From the NCBI RefSeq assembly GCF_963678875.1, contig NZ_OY787456.1, positions 1,984,001 through 2,048,000 of the forward strand: a stretch of 64,000 nucleotides of DNA, given 5' to 3'. This DNA is from an uncultured Hyphomonas sp. Lineage in GTDB: Bacteria; Pseudomonadota; Alphaproteobacteria; Caulobacterales; Hyphomonadaceae. This document shows positions 26,618 to 35,859 of the stretch, one piece after another. Below the pieces are notes generated by a model. It did not search any database, was not told where the DNA came from, and saw only the letters and a list, made by a program, of their open reading frames with translations. Each line of letters starts with the position of its first letter. Positions within the stretch are counted from its first letter, which is position 1. The translations under genes and the position numbers were made by a program.

Positions 26618-27703
26618 AATCGCCCTCGCTTTGGCGCGGCGGCTTTTCAGCCATTTGTTGATTTGCGCCCTGACAGGTTCATCATACCAGCGCCAGGCAA
26701 TGTAAGACACGATCAGGGAGATCCCCAGGACGACAAAGCTGGCGGCCGCCGGGATGACCAGGAAACTTTCCGGGTACATCCACACAAGACGCGTCACAAT
26801 TTCGTAGATGGGATAATGCAGGATGTAGAGGGCGTAAGAAATGCTCCCTCCAAGAGCCATCGTCGAAGCGATCCAGCGAGGCGGCTGATAGACGGTCCAC
26901 AACCAGGCGAGAACGGGCCCGAACGCAACCACCAGCAGTATGCTGCGGATGAACAGCCAGGGTTCCGGCATGTCGATGCCATACAATACGATCGCGAGAA
27001 CAAACGGTATTGCAAGGAAGCTCCGCTGAGTTGGGGCTTCGCGCGGCTTTCCCTTCAAACGGTATATCAGAACGCCAGCGAAGAAACCGCACGACATGCG
27101 CCCGAAGCCGCCCCAGAAATCGACCCAGCGCACACCAATATCCGTCGTCTCGTAACTAAGCGCACCCCAGACAAACAATCCCATGCTGAGCGCCAGTACG
27201 ATCAGTAGTCCAACCATTCGCCGGACAACCGGGTAGATCAGAATATAAAGAAGATTGATAACCAGCTCAAAGAAGAGCGTCCATGCAGGCAGGTTTGCGG
27301 CGTATATGTCAGGGGATCCCGGCGTATTCCACGGGATCAGAAACAGCGGTGGAATCAGGTTCACGACCAGTTCGGACAGGCTGACGTTCGGGTCGTTGCC
27401 ATAATACGATGCGATGTACACGAGCGTACCCATCACCGTGCCAAGCAGGAAAAGCGGGTAAAGGCGAACAAGCCTGGACAGCATGAACTGCCTGGCTGTC
27501 ATGCCACGATCGAAACGCGGCTCATACGCAAACGCGATGACGAAGCCGCTCATCACGAAGAACAGGTCAACCAGAGGCGCGAACGGGTGTTTCGACAACC
27601 CCGGCCAGAACATGCTGGTATGTGCCAGTACGACTAATATTGCGCCGAACCCGCGAACGCCATCCAGTGTCAGGTACGTCTGGTTTGCGAGACGAGTTGC
27701 CAT
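26612..27703 (-). CDS. acyltransferase 3 family membrane protein
   Basis: 363-residue integral membrane O-acyltransferase of the OafA/YrhL type, with about ten hydrophobic segments. Family marks are LDGVRGFGAILVVLAHTSM with the conserved His, DLFFVMSGFVIAFAYEPRF, and a basic cytoplasmic tail. Such enzymes acetylate or succinylate surface sugars or other envelope molecules; the substrate is unknown and no sugar-synthesis genes are adjacent. The ATG at 27703 is preceded by a run of A and only a weak ribosome site (GGTAAG). Confidence 0.87.
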   Translation of the reverse strand: MATRLANQTYLTLDGVRGFGAILVVLAHTSMFWPGLSKHPFAPLVDLFFVMSGFVIAFAYEPRFDRGMTARQFMLSRLVRLYPLFLLGTVMGTLVYIASYYGNDPNVSLSELVVNLIPPLFLIPWNTPGSPDIYAANLPAWTLFFELVINLLYILIYPVVRRMVGLLIVLALSMGLFVWGALSYETTDIGVRWVDFWGGFGRMSCGFFAGVLIYRLKGKPREAPTQRSFLAIPFVLAIVLYGIDMPEPWLFIRSILLVVAFGPVLAWLWTVYQPPRWIASTMALGGSISYALYILHYPIYEIVTRLVWMYPESFLVIPAAASFVVLGISLIVSYIAWRWYDEPVRAQINKWLKSRRAKARAIA

Positions 27704-28020
27704 TTTTTCTTACCACCGCTGTTTTTGCGGATGGGGCGTGCAAATTTGGTACCGGAATCCCAATTCCCTTCGGGTCGCTCGGTTCTTTCTGCGCCAGTTG
27801 CCGTTCTGACCGTGGATCAAAGCCGATCCACTCCGCCACCCTCCGTTACCGCTTTTCTTTTTTTGGTTCCGTAAGGTTGTGGCTGTTTACCCCAGAACTT
27901 TCAACCAGCGGCAGCGAACGTTCCCGAATAAAGTATCGGTGACCATATACTGAGCACCGATAGCCGAATTCGGGTCTGCCTACTGGACATAGATAGCCTG
28001 GCAGACCAGTTCGCCGGCGT
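27704..28020. other. 317-nt intergenic region without a gene
   Basis: It lies between the end of holC and the start of the acyltransferase gene, both on the minus strand. It is clearly lower in GC than its surroundings, with T-runs such as CTTTTCTTTTTTTGG near 27850. No ORF has a ribosome site or a recognisable protein. It probably holds the acyltransferase promoter; I see no convincing hairpin terminator after holC. Confidence 0.5.
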
Positions 28021-28494
28021 TCAAACTCCGGCCTCTTTCCATCCACCGCTGCCGGTCTGCTGGAAATAGCGGGTGACGAGCCCTGCATCCTTGGCCGCCT
28101 TGAAGGCTTCGCGCGCCGCGCCGCGGGCATCCATGTCGCCATCATCGAACATCATCATGCAGCGGGTATAAGGCGCATCGACCGGCACCTTCACGCCGTC
28201 CATCAGAAACAAGGCCGCCGCACCGTTCACATTATCCGCCTTGGCAGCGATCAGCACCGGCTGGCGTGCCGCGTCGAGCCCCGGCGCCTCGGCCTGGCCA
28301 TGCGGCAGGAATGACTTGTCGTCAAAGGTCCAGAGGACCGCATCAAGGGCGGCCCGCCGGTCGGCATGCGGGCTGACGGCGAGGACGCGCCAGCCAGCCT
28401 CAAGGCATTTGGACATGAGAGGCGCCGCCGCCTGCTCCAGAGTGGTGCGGGAGAGGTGATAAAACCACCATTCCGGCTTCGGCGCCTCGCTCAA
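28021..28494 (-). CDS. holC: DNA polymerase III chi subunit
   Basis: 157-residue chi subunit, which links the clamp loader to SSB. It has WWFYHLSRTTLEQAAAPLM, then GWRVLAVSP and a late LFLMDG. The start is TTG at 28494, 3 nt after the pepA stop; a GAGG in the last pepA codons is 8 nt away. The conserved N-terminus begins here, so a later start is unlikely. The pepA-holC order is common in proteobacteria. Confidence 0.92.
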   Translation of the reverse strand: MSEAPKPEWWFYHLSRTTLEQAAAPLMSKCLEAGWRVLAVSPHADRRAALDAVLWTFDDKSFLPHGQAEAPGLDAARQPVLIAAKADNVNGAAALFLMDGVKVPVDAPYTRCMMMFDDGDMDARGAAREAFKAAKDAGLVTRYFQQTGSGGWKEAGV

Positions 28495-28497
28495 ATC

Positions 28498-29961
28498 CTA
28501 GCCCTCGTAATTGTCCGCGATCCAGCGATCCAGCAGGCGCGGTCCGAAGCCGGACGCCCAGCTGACATCAAAAGCGGTCTTCTCACCTTCCACCCAGGCG
28601 GCGCCAGCGATGTCGAGGTGGGCCCATTTCACGCCGTCCTTCACGAAGCGCTTCAGGAACTGCGCCGCGGTGATCGAGCCGGCCGCGCGGCCGCCGATAT
28701 TGCGCATGTCGGCAAACTTCGACTTCAGCAGCGCATCATATTCCGGCCCCATCGGCAGGCGCCAGACGCGCTCGCCTTCGGTCAGGCCCGCCTTCGTCAG
28801 CTCATCTGCAAGGTCATCGCTGTTGGTGAACAGGCCGGCATGGTGATGGCCGAGCGAGATGACGATGGCGCCAGTCAGCGTGGCGAGGTCTACGATGGCT
28901 TTCGGCTTGAAGTGTTCCTGCGCGTACCAGAGCACGTCGCAGAGGACGAGACGGCCTTCGGCGTCAGTGTTCTGGACTTCGATGGTCTGGCCGGAAGCCG
29001 ACTTCAGGATGTCGCCCGGGCGGATGGCATTGCCGTCCGGCATGTTCTCGACGAGCCCGATCAGGCCGACGGCATTCACCTTGGCTTTGCGTTCGGCGAG
29101 CGCCTTGATTGCGCCTGTCACGGCAGCCGCGCCGCCCATGTCGCCGCGCATGTCTTCCATGCCCGGCCCCGGTTTCAGCGAGATGCCGCCGGTGTCGAAA
29201 CAGACGCCCTTGCCGACCAGGATCACCGGGTCGTCGCCTGCCTTGCCGCCATTCCATTTCATGATGCCGAGCTGGCTTTCACGGACAGAGCCCTGCCCGA
29301 CGCCCAGCATGGAGTTCATGCCAAGCTTGGCCAGTTGCTTCTCGCCGAGGATTTCGACCTCGACGCCGATCTCGGCGAGTTCCTTGATCTTGGCCGCGAA
29401 GCTTTCCGGATAGAGGTCGTTCGGCGGCATGTTGACGAGGTCACGCGCCAGGGCGGTACCTTCTGCAGCTGCGTTCAGGGGGGCGAAAGCGGCCTTGGCG
29501 GCTTTCGTATCTTCCACGACGAAGGAAACGGCAGTGAGGCTCGGCTTCTGGTCCGGCTTCAGCTTGGTGAAATAGGTGTCAAACCGATAGGCAGCGAGTT
29601 TCGCGCCAACGCCCATCCGCGCGGCATCGTCTGCCGACCCGGCGTGGATCGCCATCGACTTGAAGCCGCTCATGTTGAACGCCTTCACCAGGTTGGCCCC
29701 CAGGCCCTCGAGAACGCGGGCATCGCGCTTCTTGGGCTTGCCGCCGCCGATCAGCACTGCGCGGCGCGCCTCGGCGCCCTTCGGCAGCACGATCACGGCC
29801 TGCTGGTCTTTCTTGCCGGTGAAGCGGCCATCAATGGCAGCGGTCAGCAGACCGCCCGTCGATTCGTCGAGCGAGGCAGCCGCAGCAGGCAGGCCACCAT
29901 CCTCATCGACGATGAATGCAAAAACATCGGCCTTGGCGGCGTCCGTGAAGGTGATTTTCAT
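28498..29961 (-). CDS. pepA: leucyl aminopeptidase (M17)
   Basis: 487-residue zinc or manganese aminopeptidase. The C-terminal catalytic domain has KGVCFDTGGISLKPG and NTDAEGRLVLCD, which bring the two-metal ligands (Lys, Asp, Glu) and the catalytic Arg. The N-terminal macro-like domain is poorly conserved as usual. GGAG lies 9 nt before the ATG at 29961. It is divergent from lptF, an arrangement widespread in proteobacteria. Confidence 0.97.
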   Translation of the reverse strand: MKITFTDAAKADVFAFIVDEDGGLPAAAASLDESTGGLLTAAIDGRFTGKKDQQAVIVLPKGAEARRAVLIGGGKPKKRDARVLEGLGANLVKAFNMSGFKSMAIHAGSADDAARMGVGAKLAAYRFDTYFTKLKPDQKPSLTAVSFVVEDTKAAKAAFAPLNAAAEGTALARDLVNMPPNDLYPESFAAKIKELAEIGVEVEILGEKQLAKLGMNSMLGVGQGSVRESQLGIMKWNGGKAGDDPVILVGKGVCFDTGGISLKPGPGMEDMRGDMGGAAAVTGAIKALAERKAKVNAVGLIGLVENMPDGNAIRPGDILKSASGQTIEVQNTDAEGRLVLCDVLWYAQEHFKPKAIVDLATLTGAIVISLGHHHAGLFTNSDDLADELTKAGLTEGERVWRLPMGPEYDALLKSKFADMRNIGGRAAGSITAAQFLKRFVKDGVKWAHLDIAGAAWVEGEKTAFDVSWASGFGPRLLDRWIADNYEG

Positions 29962-30082
29962 GTGAGGAATCTCCGTTTGAGACGGAAACTAAGCATCGAC
30001 GCGCGCAGCGCAACTCGTTAGGCAGGGAAAATATGCCCGTTAACTGCCAGTTTCTGCTTTATTTCCCGGCACGTGACAAACG

Positions 30083-31225
30083 ATGACGAAGGTCCAGTCG
30101 TACCTGTTTTATGAAGTCCTGCGGGCGGTCGCGATCATTGTCGGTGGCCTCGCCCTGCTGGCACTTCTGGCTCAGGGCCTGTCACGGACGGACCTGATCC
30201 TCGAAAACCGGCAGTCGGCGCTGACCTATTTTTACATCGTCATGCTGGGGTCGCCCCAGATCATCGCGCTGCTGACGCCATTGGCCCTGTTCGTGGCAGG
30301 CGTCTGGTCTCTCAACAGGATCCACAAGGACAGCGAGATCGTCGTAGCGCAGGCCGCCGGCATGACCCGCTGGCAGATCGCCTCGCCGATCATGCGGCTG
30401 GCTGTCCTCTGCGCCATCGCTCATCTGGGGGTGAACCTGTGGGTCCAGCCGCTGGCCCAGCGGGCGATGCGGGAGACCGTGGCCGTCGCCCGGGCTGACC
30501 TTGCCGCAGCACTGATCCGGCCCGGCCAATTCACAACGAATGGTGACAAGCTCACTTTCTATGCGCGCGAACAGGTCGGCGGCGAGCTGCGCGGGGTGCT
30601 GATCTCCGACATGACCGATCCGATCTACCCGACGGACATCCTGGCCCGCAGCGCGGCGCTGGTGGAAGTGGACGATCACCCGACCCTGCTGCTGCGCGAC
30701 GCGATCAGCATGCAGCTGGATGAGAACAAGCAACTCTCCATCCTCGAATTCGCGCAATACCCGTTCGACCTCAGCGAATACATGAAGGAGGATTCCGACC
30801 TGGCGCTGAAAGCGTCAGACAAATTCCTGCATGAGCTCTTCTTCGTCGACCGGACGAATTATTTCGAATTACGGGATGCCGACACGCTGCTGTCCGAGGC
30901 CAATACGCGCCTGACATCGCCCCTGCTGAACATCGTCATGGCGCTCATTGCGATCATCGCCGTTCTGGGCGGAGATTTCAGCCGAAAGGGATACGGCAAA
31001 CGGATTGCGATCTCTTCCAGCGCGGCGATCATGGTCCTGATCGTGCAGCTGGCGGCGCAGTCCGCCGCGGCCGATGACCCGGCCATGAATGCGCTCCAAT
31101 GGATCCTGCCGATCAGCATCATGTCCGGGCTAAGCTATGTGTACTTCTCTCGCGGGCGGCACCTCGGCCGGGTTGAGCGGCCACCGATAGACCTGTTCCG
31201 CGGCGCCGGGGGAGCAAGCGCCTGA
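30083..31225 (+). CDS. lptF: LPS export permease LptF
   Basis: One of two permeases of the LptBFG transporter that extracts lipopolysaccharide from the inner membrane. In 380 residues, three N-terminal membrane segments (about 15-115), a periplasmic beta-jellyroll domain (about 130-265) and three C-terminal segments are seen. The IHKDSEIVVAQAAGM coupling helix is present. Its stop and the lptG ATG share TGATG at 31223-31227. Confidence 0.95.
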   Translation: MTKVQSYLFYEVLRAVAIIVGGLALLALLAQGLSRTDLILENRQSALTYFYIVMLGSPQIIALLTPLALFVAGVWSLNRIHKDSEIVVAQAAGMTRWQIASPIMRLAVLCAIAHLGVNLWVQPLAQRAMRETVAVARADLAAALIRPGQFTTNGDKLTFYAREQVGGELRGVLISDMTDPIYPTDILARSAALVEVDDHPTLLLRDAISMQLDENKQLSILEFAQYPFDLSEYMKEDSDLALKASDKFLHELFFVDRTNYFELRDADTLLSEANTRLTSPLLNIVMALIAIIAVLGGDFSRKGYGKRIAISSSAAIMVLIVQLAAQSAAADDPAMNALQWILPISIMSGLSYVYFSRGRHLGRVERPPIDLFRGAGGASA

Positions 31226-32346
31226 TGCCGTTCGGTTCCCGCATCCAGTTCTATATCCTGCGCGAATGCCTGTCCGGCCTCGCGCTGGTGCTGGGCATCC
31301 TGCTGATCGCGATCCTCATGATCGACGTCGTCGAGCAGCTCCGCACGGTCGGCGGCGATGTCAGCCTCAGCCTGTTTGGTGCGCTTCAGCTCTCCCTGCT
31401 TAAGCTGCCGCAGATCATGGAGCAGACGCTGCCTTTTGCCCTGCTGGTGGCATCCATGATGGCTTTCACACGCCTCAATCGCCGCTCCGAACTGTCGATC
31501 ATACGCGCCAGCGGCATCTCCGCGTGGCGGTTCCTGGCGCCGGTGATCGTGCTGGGACTGGTTGTGGGCGTCATCACCACAACGCTCATCAACCCGATCT
31601 CGGCAAGGCTCACAGAGTCATTTGAGGTCACCCGCGCCCAGATCCTCAACAAGGGCCGGACGGCGATGGCCGTCTCTGACACCGGCGTCTGGCTCCGCCA
31701 GGGCGACGACACCAGCCAGATCGTGATCCACGCCCAACACGTAGACCAGGGCGGTGTCGTGCTGCGAAATGTGAAGATGATCGAGGAAGAGCGCCTCTAT
31801 TCCGGCAGCCAGCCGACGAGCGACTTCGCCTTCGCCCGGCGCATCGATGCCCAGCGCGCCACGCTGCGCGACGGTTTCTGGCAGCTGGAAAACGTGATCG
31901 AGAACATCCCCAACCAACCCCCGGAGCGCAAAGCGAACCTCGCCATTCCTTCCTCGCTGGATGCCGTGACCCTGTTCGACAAGTTTGCCTCGCCGAACAC
32001 GATCGGCTTCTGGCGCCTGCCGCGTTTCATCAGCCAGACCCAGTCTGCCGGCCTCGACGCGTCACGCTACCGCATGCGCTGGCACGCGCTGATGGCGACA
32101 CCCGCCCTGTTCGTCGCCATGGCGCTGATCGGAGCCGTTGTGTGCCTGCGGTTGCAGCGCATGGGCGGCACATCGCAGCTGTTGGCGATCGGTGCCCTCG
32201 CGGCCATAGGGCTTTATTTCTTCACTCAATTTTCAACCAGCCTGGGGGCGACAGGTGCAGCGCCACCTATTGTTGCCGCGTGGAGCCCGCCGCTTTTTGT
32301 GCTGTTCTGCACGCTGGCGTACATCGCCTACCGGGAAGACGGCTGA
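31225..32346 (+). CDS. lptG: LPS export permease LptG
   Basis: 373-residue partner of LptF with the same fold: N-terminal membrane segments, LNRRSELSIIRASGIS coupling helix, periplasmic domain (about 130-270) and C-terminal segments with MRWHALMATPALFVAMALIG. It overlaps lptF by 1 nt. In many alphaproteobacteria lptD follows next, but here topA does and lptD is 25.7 kb downstream. Confidence 0.95.
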   Translation: MPFGSRIQFYILRECLSGLALVLGILLIAILMIDVVEQLRTVGGDVSLSLFGALQLSLLKLPQIMEQTLPFALLVASMMAFTRLNRRSELSIIRASGISAWRFLAPVIVLGLVVGVITTTLINPISARLTESFEVTRAQILNKGRTAMAVSDTGVWLRQGDDTSQIVIHAQHVDQGGVVLRNVKMIEEERLYSGSQPTSDFAFARRIDAQRATLRDGFWQLENVIENIPNQPPERKANLAIPSSLDAVTLFDKFASPNTIGFWRLPRFISQTQSAGLDASRYRMRWHALMATPALFVAMALIGAVVCLRLQRMGGTSQLLAIGALAAIGLYFFTQFSTSLGATGAAPPIVAAWSPPLFVLFCTLAYIAYREDG

Positions 32347-32414
32347 CGCGCATCCAGCCTTGACATGGCCTCGCCGACACGGCCATCACTCGCGCCCTTG
32401 GAGAGGTACCCTGC

Positions 32415-35000
32415 ATGAAACTTGTCGTCGTCGAGTCGCCCGCGAAGGCCAAAACGATCAACAAATACCTCGGTAAGGACTATAAGGTCCTGGCCTCATA
32501 TGGGCATATCCGGGACCTGCCGTCGAAGAATGGCTCGGTCGACCCCGACAATGATTTCGAGATGGTCTGGGAGGCCGACTCGAAGTCTTCCAAGCGCATT
32601 ACCGACATCGCAAATGCGCTGAAAGAAGCCGACACACTCGTGCTCGCGACCGACCCCGATCGCGAAGGGGAAGCCATTTCCTGGCACCTGATCGAGGCGC
32701 TGAAGAAGCGCCGGGCGCTCAAAAAGGATGTCGCCGTCGAGCGGGTCGTTTTCAACGCCATTACCAAGAACGCGGTCACCAAGGCGATGGAGCAGCCGCG
32801 CGAAATCGATGCCGAACTGGTGGATGCCTATCTCGCCCGCCGGGCTCTGGACTATCTTGTCGGCTTCAATCTCTCGCCGGTCCTGTGGCGCAAGCTGCCG
32901 GGGTCGCGGTCCGCTGGCCGCGTCCAGTCGGTTGCGCTGCGCATCGTCTGCGACCGCGAGAACGAGATCGAGATGTTCAAGCCGCAGGAATACTGGTCCG
33001 TTGCGGCCGACCTGCGTGCGCCCGATGGCACCGACTTCCAGGCACGTCTTCATGCCCTCGACGGAAAGACGCTGAAAAAATTCACGCTGGGCGACAAGGG
33101 AGAGGCCGACAAGGCGCTCGAAGCCGTCCGCGTCGGCGGCTATTCTGTCAGCTCGGTTGAAGCCAAGCCGGTCAAGCGCAACCCTGCCCCGCCCTTCATC
33201 ACGTCGACGCTTCAGCAGGAGGCCTCCCGCAAGCTGGGTTTCACTGCCAGGCGGACCATGCAGGCCGCGCAGAAGCTCTACGAAGAAGGCCGCATCACCT
33301 ATATGCGTACCGACGGCGTCAACATGGCCGAGGAAGCCTATGTCGCCGCCCGCACCATGATCCAGTCGAACTATGGCGCGCGCTACCTGCCGGAAAAGAC
33401 GCGTTACTATTCCTCCAAGGCGAAGAACGCCCAGGAAGCGCACGAGGCGATCCGGCCGACAGATTTCGACCTTCGTCCGGAAGCCTACAAGGGCGATGAC
33501 GACCAGCGGAAACTCTACACGCTGATCTGGCGCCGGGCTGTCGCCTCCCAGATGGAAGCCGCCATTTTCGAACGCACCACAATCGACATGCTGTCCAAGG
33601 ACCAGCGCGCCCAGCTTCGTGCCAGCGGCCAGGTGCTGGTCTTTGACGGTTTCATCAAGCTCTACACAGAGGGCCATGATGCCGGGGATGATGACGATGA
33701 TTCCGAAAACCGCCTGCCAAAGATGGCGGAAGGCCAGCATGCGGACCTGCTGAAGGCCGACGCCACCCAGCACTTCACCACGCCGCCGCCGCGCTACACG
33801 GAAGCCTCGCTCGTCAAGCGCCTGGAAGAACTCGGCATCGGCCGGCCGTCGACCTACGCGTCGACGCTGTCGACACTGGAAGACCGCGGCTATGTCCGCC
33901 TGGAGAACAAGTCACTCATCCCGGAAGACAAGGGCCGTCTCGTTACGGCCTTCCTGGAGAACTTCTTCCAGCGCTATGTCGAATATGATTTCACGGCGGG
34001 CCTTGAGGAAAAGCTGGACATCATTTCCGATGGCAAGCTCGACTGGAAAACCTTCCTGCACGAATTCTGGAAGCAATTCGCCGACGACATCGGCCAGACA
34101 AAAGACCTGCGCGTCAGCCAGGTTCTGGATGCGCTTAACGTGGCACTCGCCGCGCACGTCTTCCCGGACCATGACGCCGAAGGCAATGTCATCGAGCAGC
34201 CGCGCCTCTGCCCCCTCTGCAAGGAAGGCGAGCTGTCCATCAAGGTCGGCCGGTTCGGCGCTTTCGTCGGCTGTTCCCGTCACCCGGATTGCAAATACAC
34301 ACGCCAGTTCTCGTCTGATGGCGAGGAAGCCGGCTTTATCGATCCGGACGGAAACGAACTTGGCGTGCACCCGGAAACCGGTGAGACGGTTTGGCTGAAG
34401 AGCGGGCGGTTCGGCCCCTATGTCGAGATGGCCAATGGCGAGAAACCGAAACGTTCCTCACTGACCAAGAACGACACGCCACAGACCCTGACGCTGGAGC
34501 GCGCTGTGGAACTCCTCTCCCTGCCGCGCGAAGTCGGTCCGCACCCGGAAGATGGCGAGATGATCTATGCCAATTTCGGCCGCTTCGGTCCTTACGTTCA
34601 GCACCACAAGACCTACGCCAACCTGAAAGACCCTGCTGACGTTTTCAACATCGGCATCAACCGCGCGGTCGCGTTGATCGAGGACAAGAAAGCCCGTGGT
34701 TCCAAGCGTGGCGGCGCCACCCCGCTGAAAACGCTGGGCGACCATCCGGATGGCGGTGCGATCGAGGTCTATGAAGGCCGCTATGGTCCGTATGTGAAGC
34801 ATGAGAAGACCAATGCCACATTGCCGAAGGACGTAACGCCGGATGCAGTGACGCTGGAGCAGGCTATCGAGCTGATCAACGCCAAGGCGGCCAAAGGCGG
34901 CAAGAAGAAAGCCCCGGCCAAGAAGCCAGCCGCCAAGAAAAAGGCCCCGGCGAAGAAGAAGGCACCCGCCAAAAAGGCTGCAAAGTCCGACGAGAGCTGA
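32415..35000 (+). CDS. topA: DNA topoisomerase I
   Basis: Type IA enzyme relaxing negative supercoils. The 861-residue protein has the TOPRIM domain (VVVESPAKAKTI, DPDREGE), the active-site Tyr in RITYMRTDG, and ARRALDYLVGF. One four-Cys ribbon (CPLC...CSRHPDC) is followed by three Topo-C repeats with GRFGPYV or GRYGPYV. The last 38 residues are a Lys/Ala/Pro-rich tail of APAKK units, like histone H1 tails and the basic tails of actinobacterial TopA, which aid processivity there. GGAGAGG lies about 8 nt before the ATG. Confidence 0.97.
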   Translation: MKLVVVESPAKAKTINKYLGKDYKVLASYGHIRDLPSKNGSVDPDNDFEMVWEADSKSSKRITDIANALKEADTLVLATDPDREGEAISWHLIEALKKRRALKKDVAVERVVFNAITKNAVTKAMEQPREIDAELVDAYLARRALDYLVGFNLSPVLWRKLPGSRSAGRVQSVALRIVCDRENEIEMFKPQEYWSVAADLRAPDGTDFQARLHALDGKTLKKFTLGDKGEADKALEAVRVGGYSVSSVEAKPVKRNPAPPFITSTLQQEASRKLGFTARRTMQAAQKLYEEGRITYMRTDGVNMAEEAYVAARTMIQSNYGARYLPEKTRYYSSKAKNAQEAHEAIRPTDFDLRPEAYKGDDDQRKLYTLIWRRAVASQMEAAIFERTTIDMLSKDQRAQLRASGQVLVFDGFIKLYTEGHDAGDDDDDSENRLPKMAEGQHADLLKADATQHFTTPPPRYTEASLVKRLEELGIGRPSTYASTLSTLEDRGYVRLENKSLIPEDKGRLVTAFLENFFQRYVEYDFTAGLEEKLDIISDGKLDWKTFLHEFWKQFADDIGQTKDLRVSQVLDALNVALAAHVFPDHDAEGNVIEQPRLCPLCKEGELSIKVGRFGAFVGCSRHPDCKYTRQFSSDGEEAGFIDPDGNELGVHPETGETVWLKSGRFGPYVEMANGEKPKRSSLTKNDTPQTLTLERAVELLSLPREVGPHPEDGEMIYANFGRFGPYVQHHKTYANLKDPADVFNIGINRAVALIEDKKARGSKRGGATPLKTLGDHPDGGAIEVYEGRYGPYVKHEKTNATLPKDVTPDAVTLEQAIELINAKAAKGGKKKAPAKKPAAKKKAPAKKKAPAKKAAKSDES

Positions 35001-35060
35001 CCGAACCTCACATAAATTTCGCGTTTGCGCCCCTTGCGGCCCCTTCGTTTCGGAAGCTTA

Positions 35061-35810
35061 ATGGCCCGTGTTGTCAAAGCACGGACGTTCGGCATGTCCG
35101 GTACGGAGAAATTCTTCTTTCTCGGGGCGGCGACGCTCGCAGCGCTTGTGATGTCCCAGGCACCGCAGGATCGTGCCGTGCTGGCATCGAACACCGCGAC
35201 CTCCCCGCCGGAAGCACTGCCATCAGCAGACGCGATCGCGCCGCCTCCAGCCATTCTGGCCGTTAAGCCGGCGCCTGCCGGATATCTGAACAGCCTTGCC
35301 GCCTGCCCCGGGCTTTCCACGGCGAACGCATCAGGTGTCGGGCCAGACCTTCAGGTCATGGATTTCAAACCCGTGATCCTGGCCGCGGGGACAGTCCGCC
35401 TGGCGACGGCACCGGTGGGCGGCGGATGTTTCTCATCAGCCTTCGGCATGCGGAATGGCCGCCTGCACAAGGGCGTCGATTATTACAGCGATGTCCCGGT
35501 GCCTGTTTATGCCGCAGCAGCGGGCCGGGTACGGACCCGGTCATACCGCAGCGATTATGGCAACATGATCGTCATCGACCATGGCAACGGCGTCTACACG
35601 CGCTATGCGCACCTGGAATCCTTTGACGGACCGGATGTCGGCGACCTTGTCGGCCCCGGTGCCCGGCTCGGCATCATGGGCAACACGGCGGGACATACGA
35701 TCCCGCGCCACCTGCACTACGAAGTGCTGACCGGCACCTGGAAGCCCCGGCTTGGCTCGTTTGCGCTACAGCCGGTGGATGTGATGTCGCTGCCCGCCGC
35801 AGAGGACTGA
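35061..35810 (+). CDS. M23-family (LytM) metallopeptidase, membrane-anchored
   Basis: 249 residues: an N-terminal hydrophobic segment (about 16-32), a low-complexity Ala/Pro region, and a LytM domain with HKGVDYY (first zinc ligands) and the HLHYE motif. Both halves of the catalytic site are intact, so it can be an active peptidoglycan endopeptidase facing the periplasm. The ATG at 35061 has GGAAG at 5 nt; a second ATG at 35094 would give a shorter N-terminus. It sits between topA and rnr with no obvious functional link. Confidence 0.85.
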   Translation: MARVVKARTFGMSGTEKFFFLGAATLAALVMSQAPQDRAVLASNTATSPPEALPSADAIAPPPAILAVKPAPAGYLNSLAACPGLSTANASGVGPDLQVMDFKPVILAAGTVRLATAPVGGGCFSSAFGMRNGRLHKGVDYYSDVPVPVYAAAAGRVRTRSYRSDYGNMIVIDHGNGVYTRYAHLESFDGPDVGDLVGPGARLGIMGNTAGHTIPRHLHYEVLTGTWKPRLGSFALQPVDVMSLPAAED

Positions 35811-35859
35811 CCGGCAGATACCGTAAATCCTGCGCGCAATCCGGCGCGATTCGTCCTAT

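Noticed and set aside
27846..28145. 99-codon minus-strand frame reaching from holC into the intergenic region
   Set aside because: More than half overlaps holC in another frame, there is no ribosome site, and the protein is Arg/Pro-rich without pattern.
28366..30021. 551-codon frame antisense to pepA and holC
   Set aside because: pepA and holC carry full catalytic or family motifs on the other strand; the antisense product is Arg/His-rich without a known pattern.
32360..32388. TTGACA before topA as a promoter
   Set aside because: The -35 is perfect, but no hexamer at 16-19 nt matches the -10 consensus beyond 3 of 6, so I do not list it as a feature.
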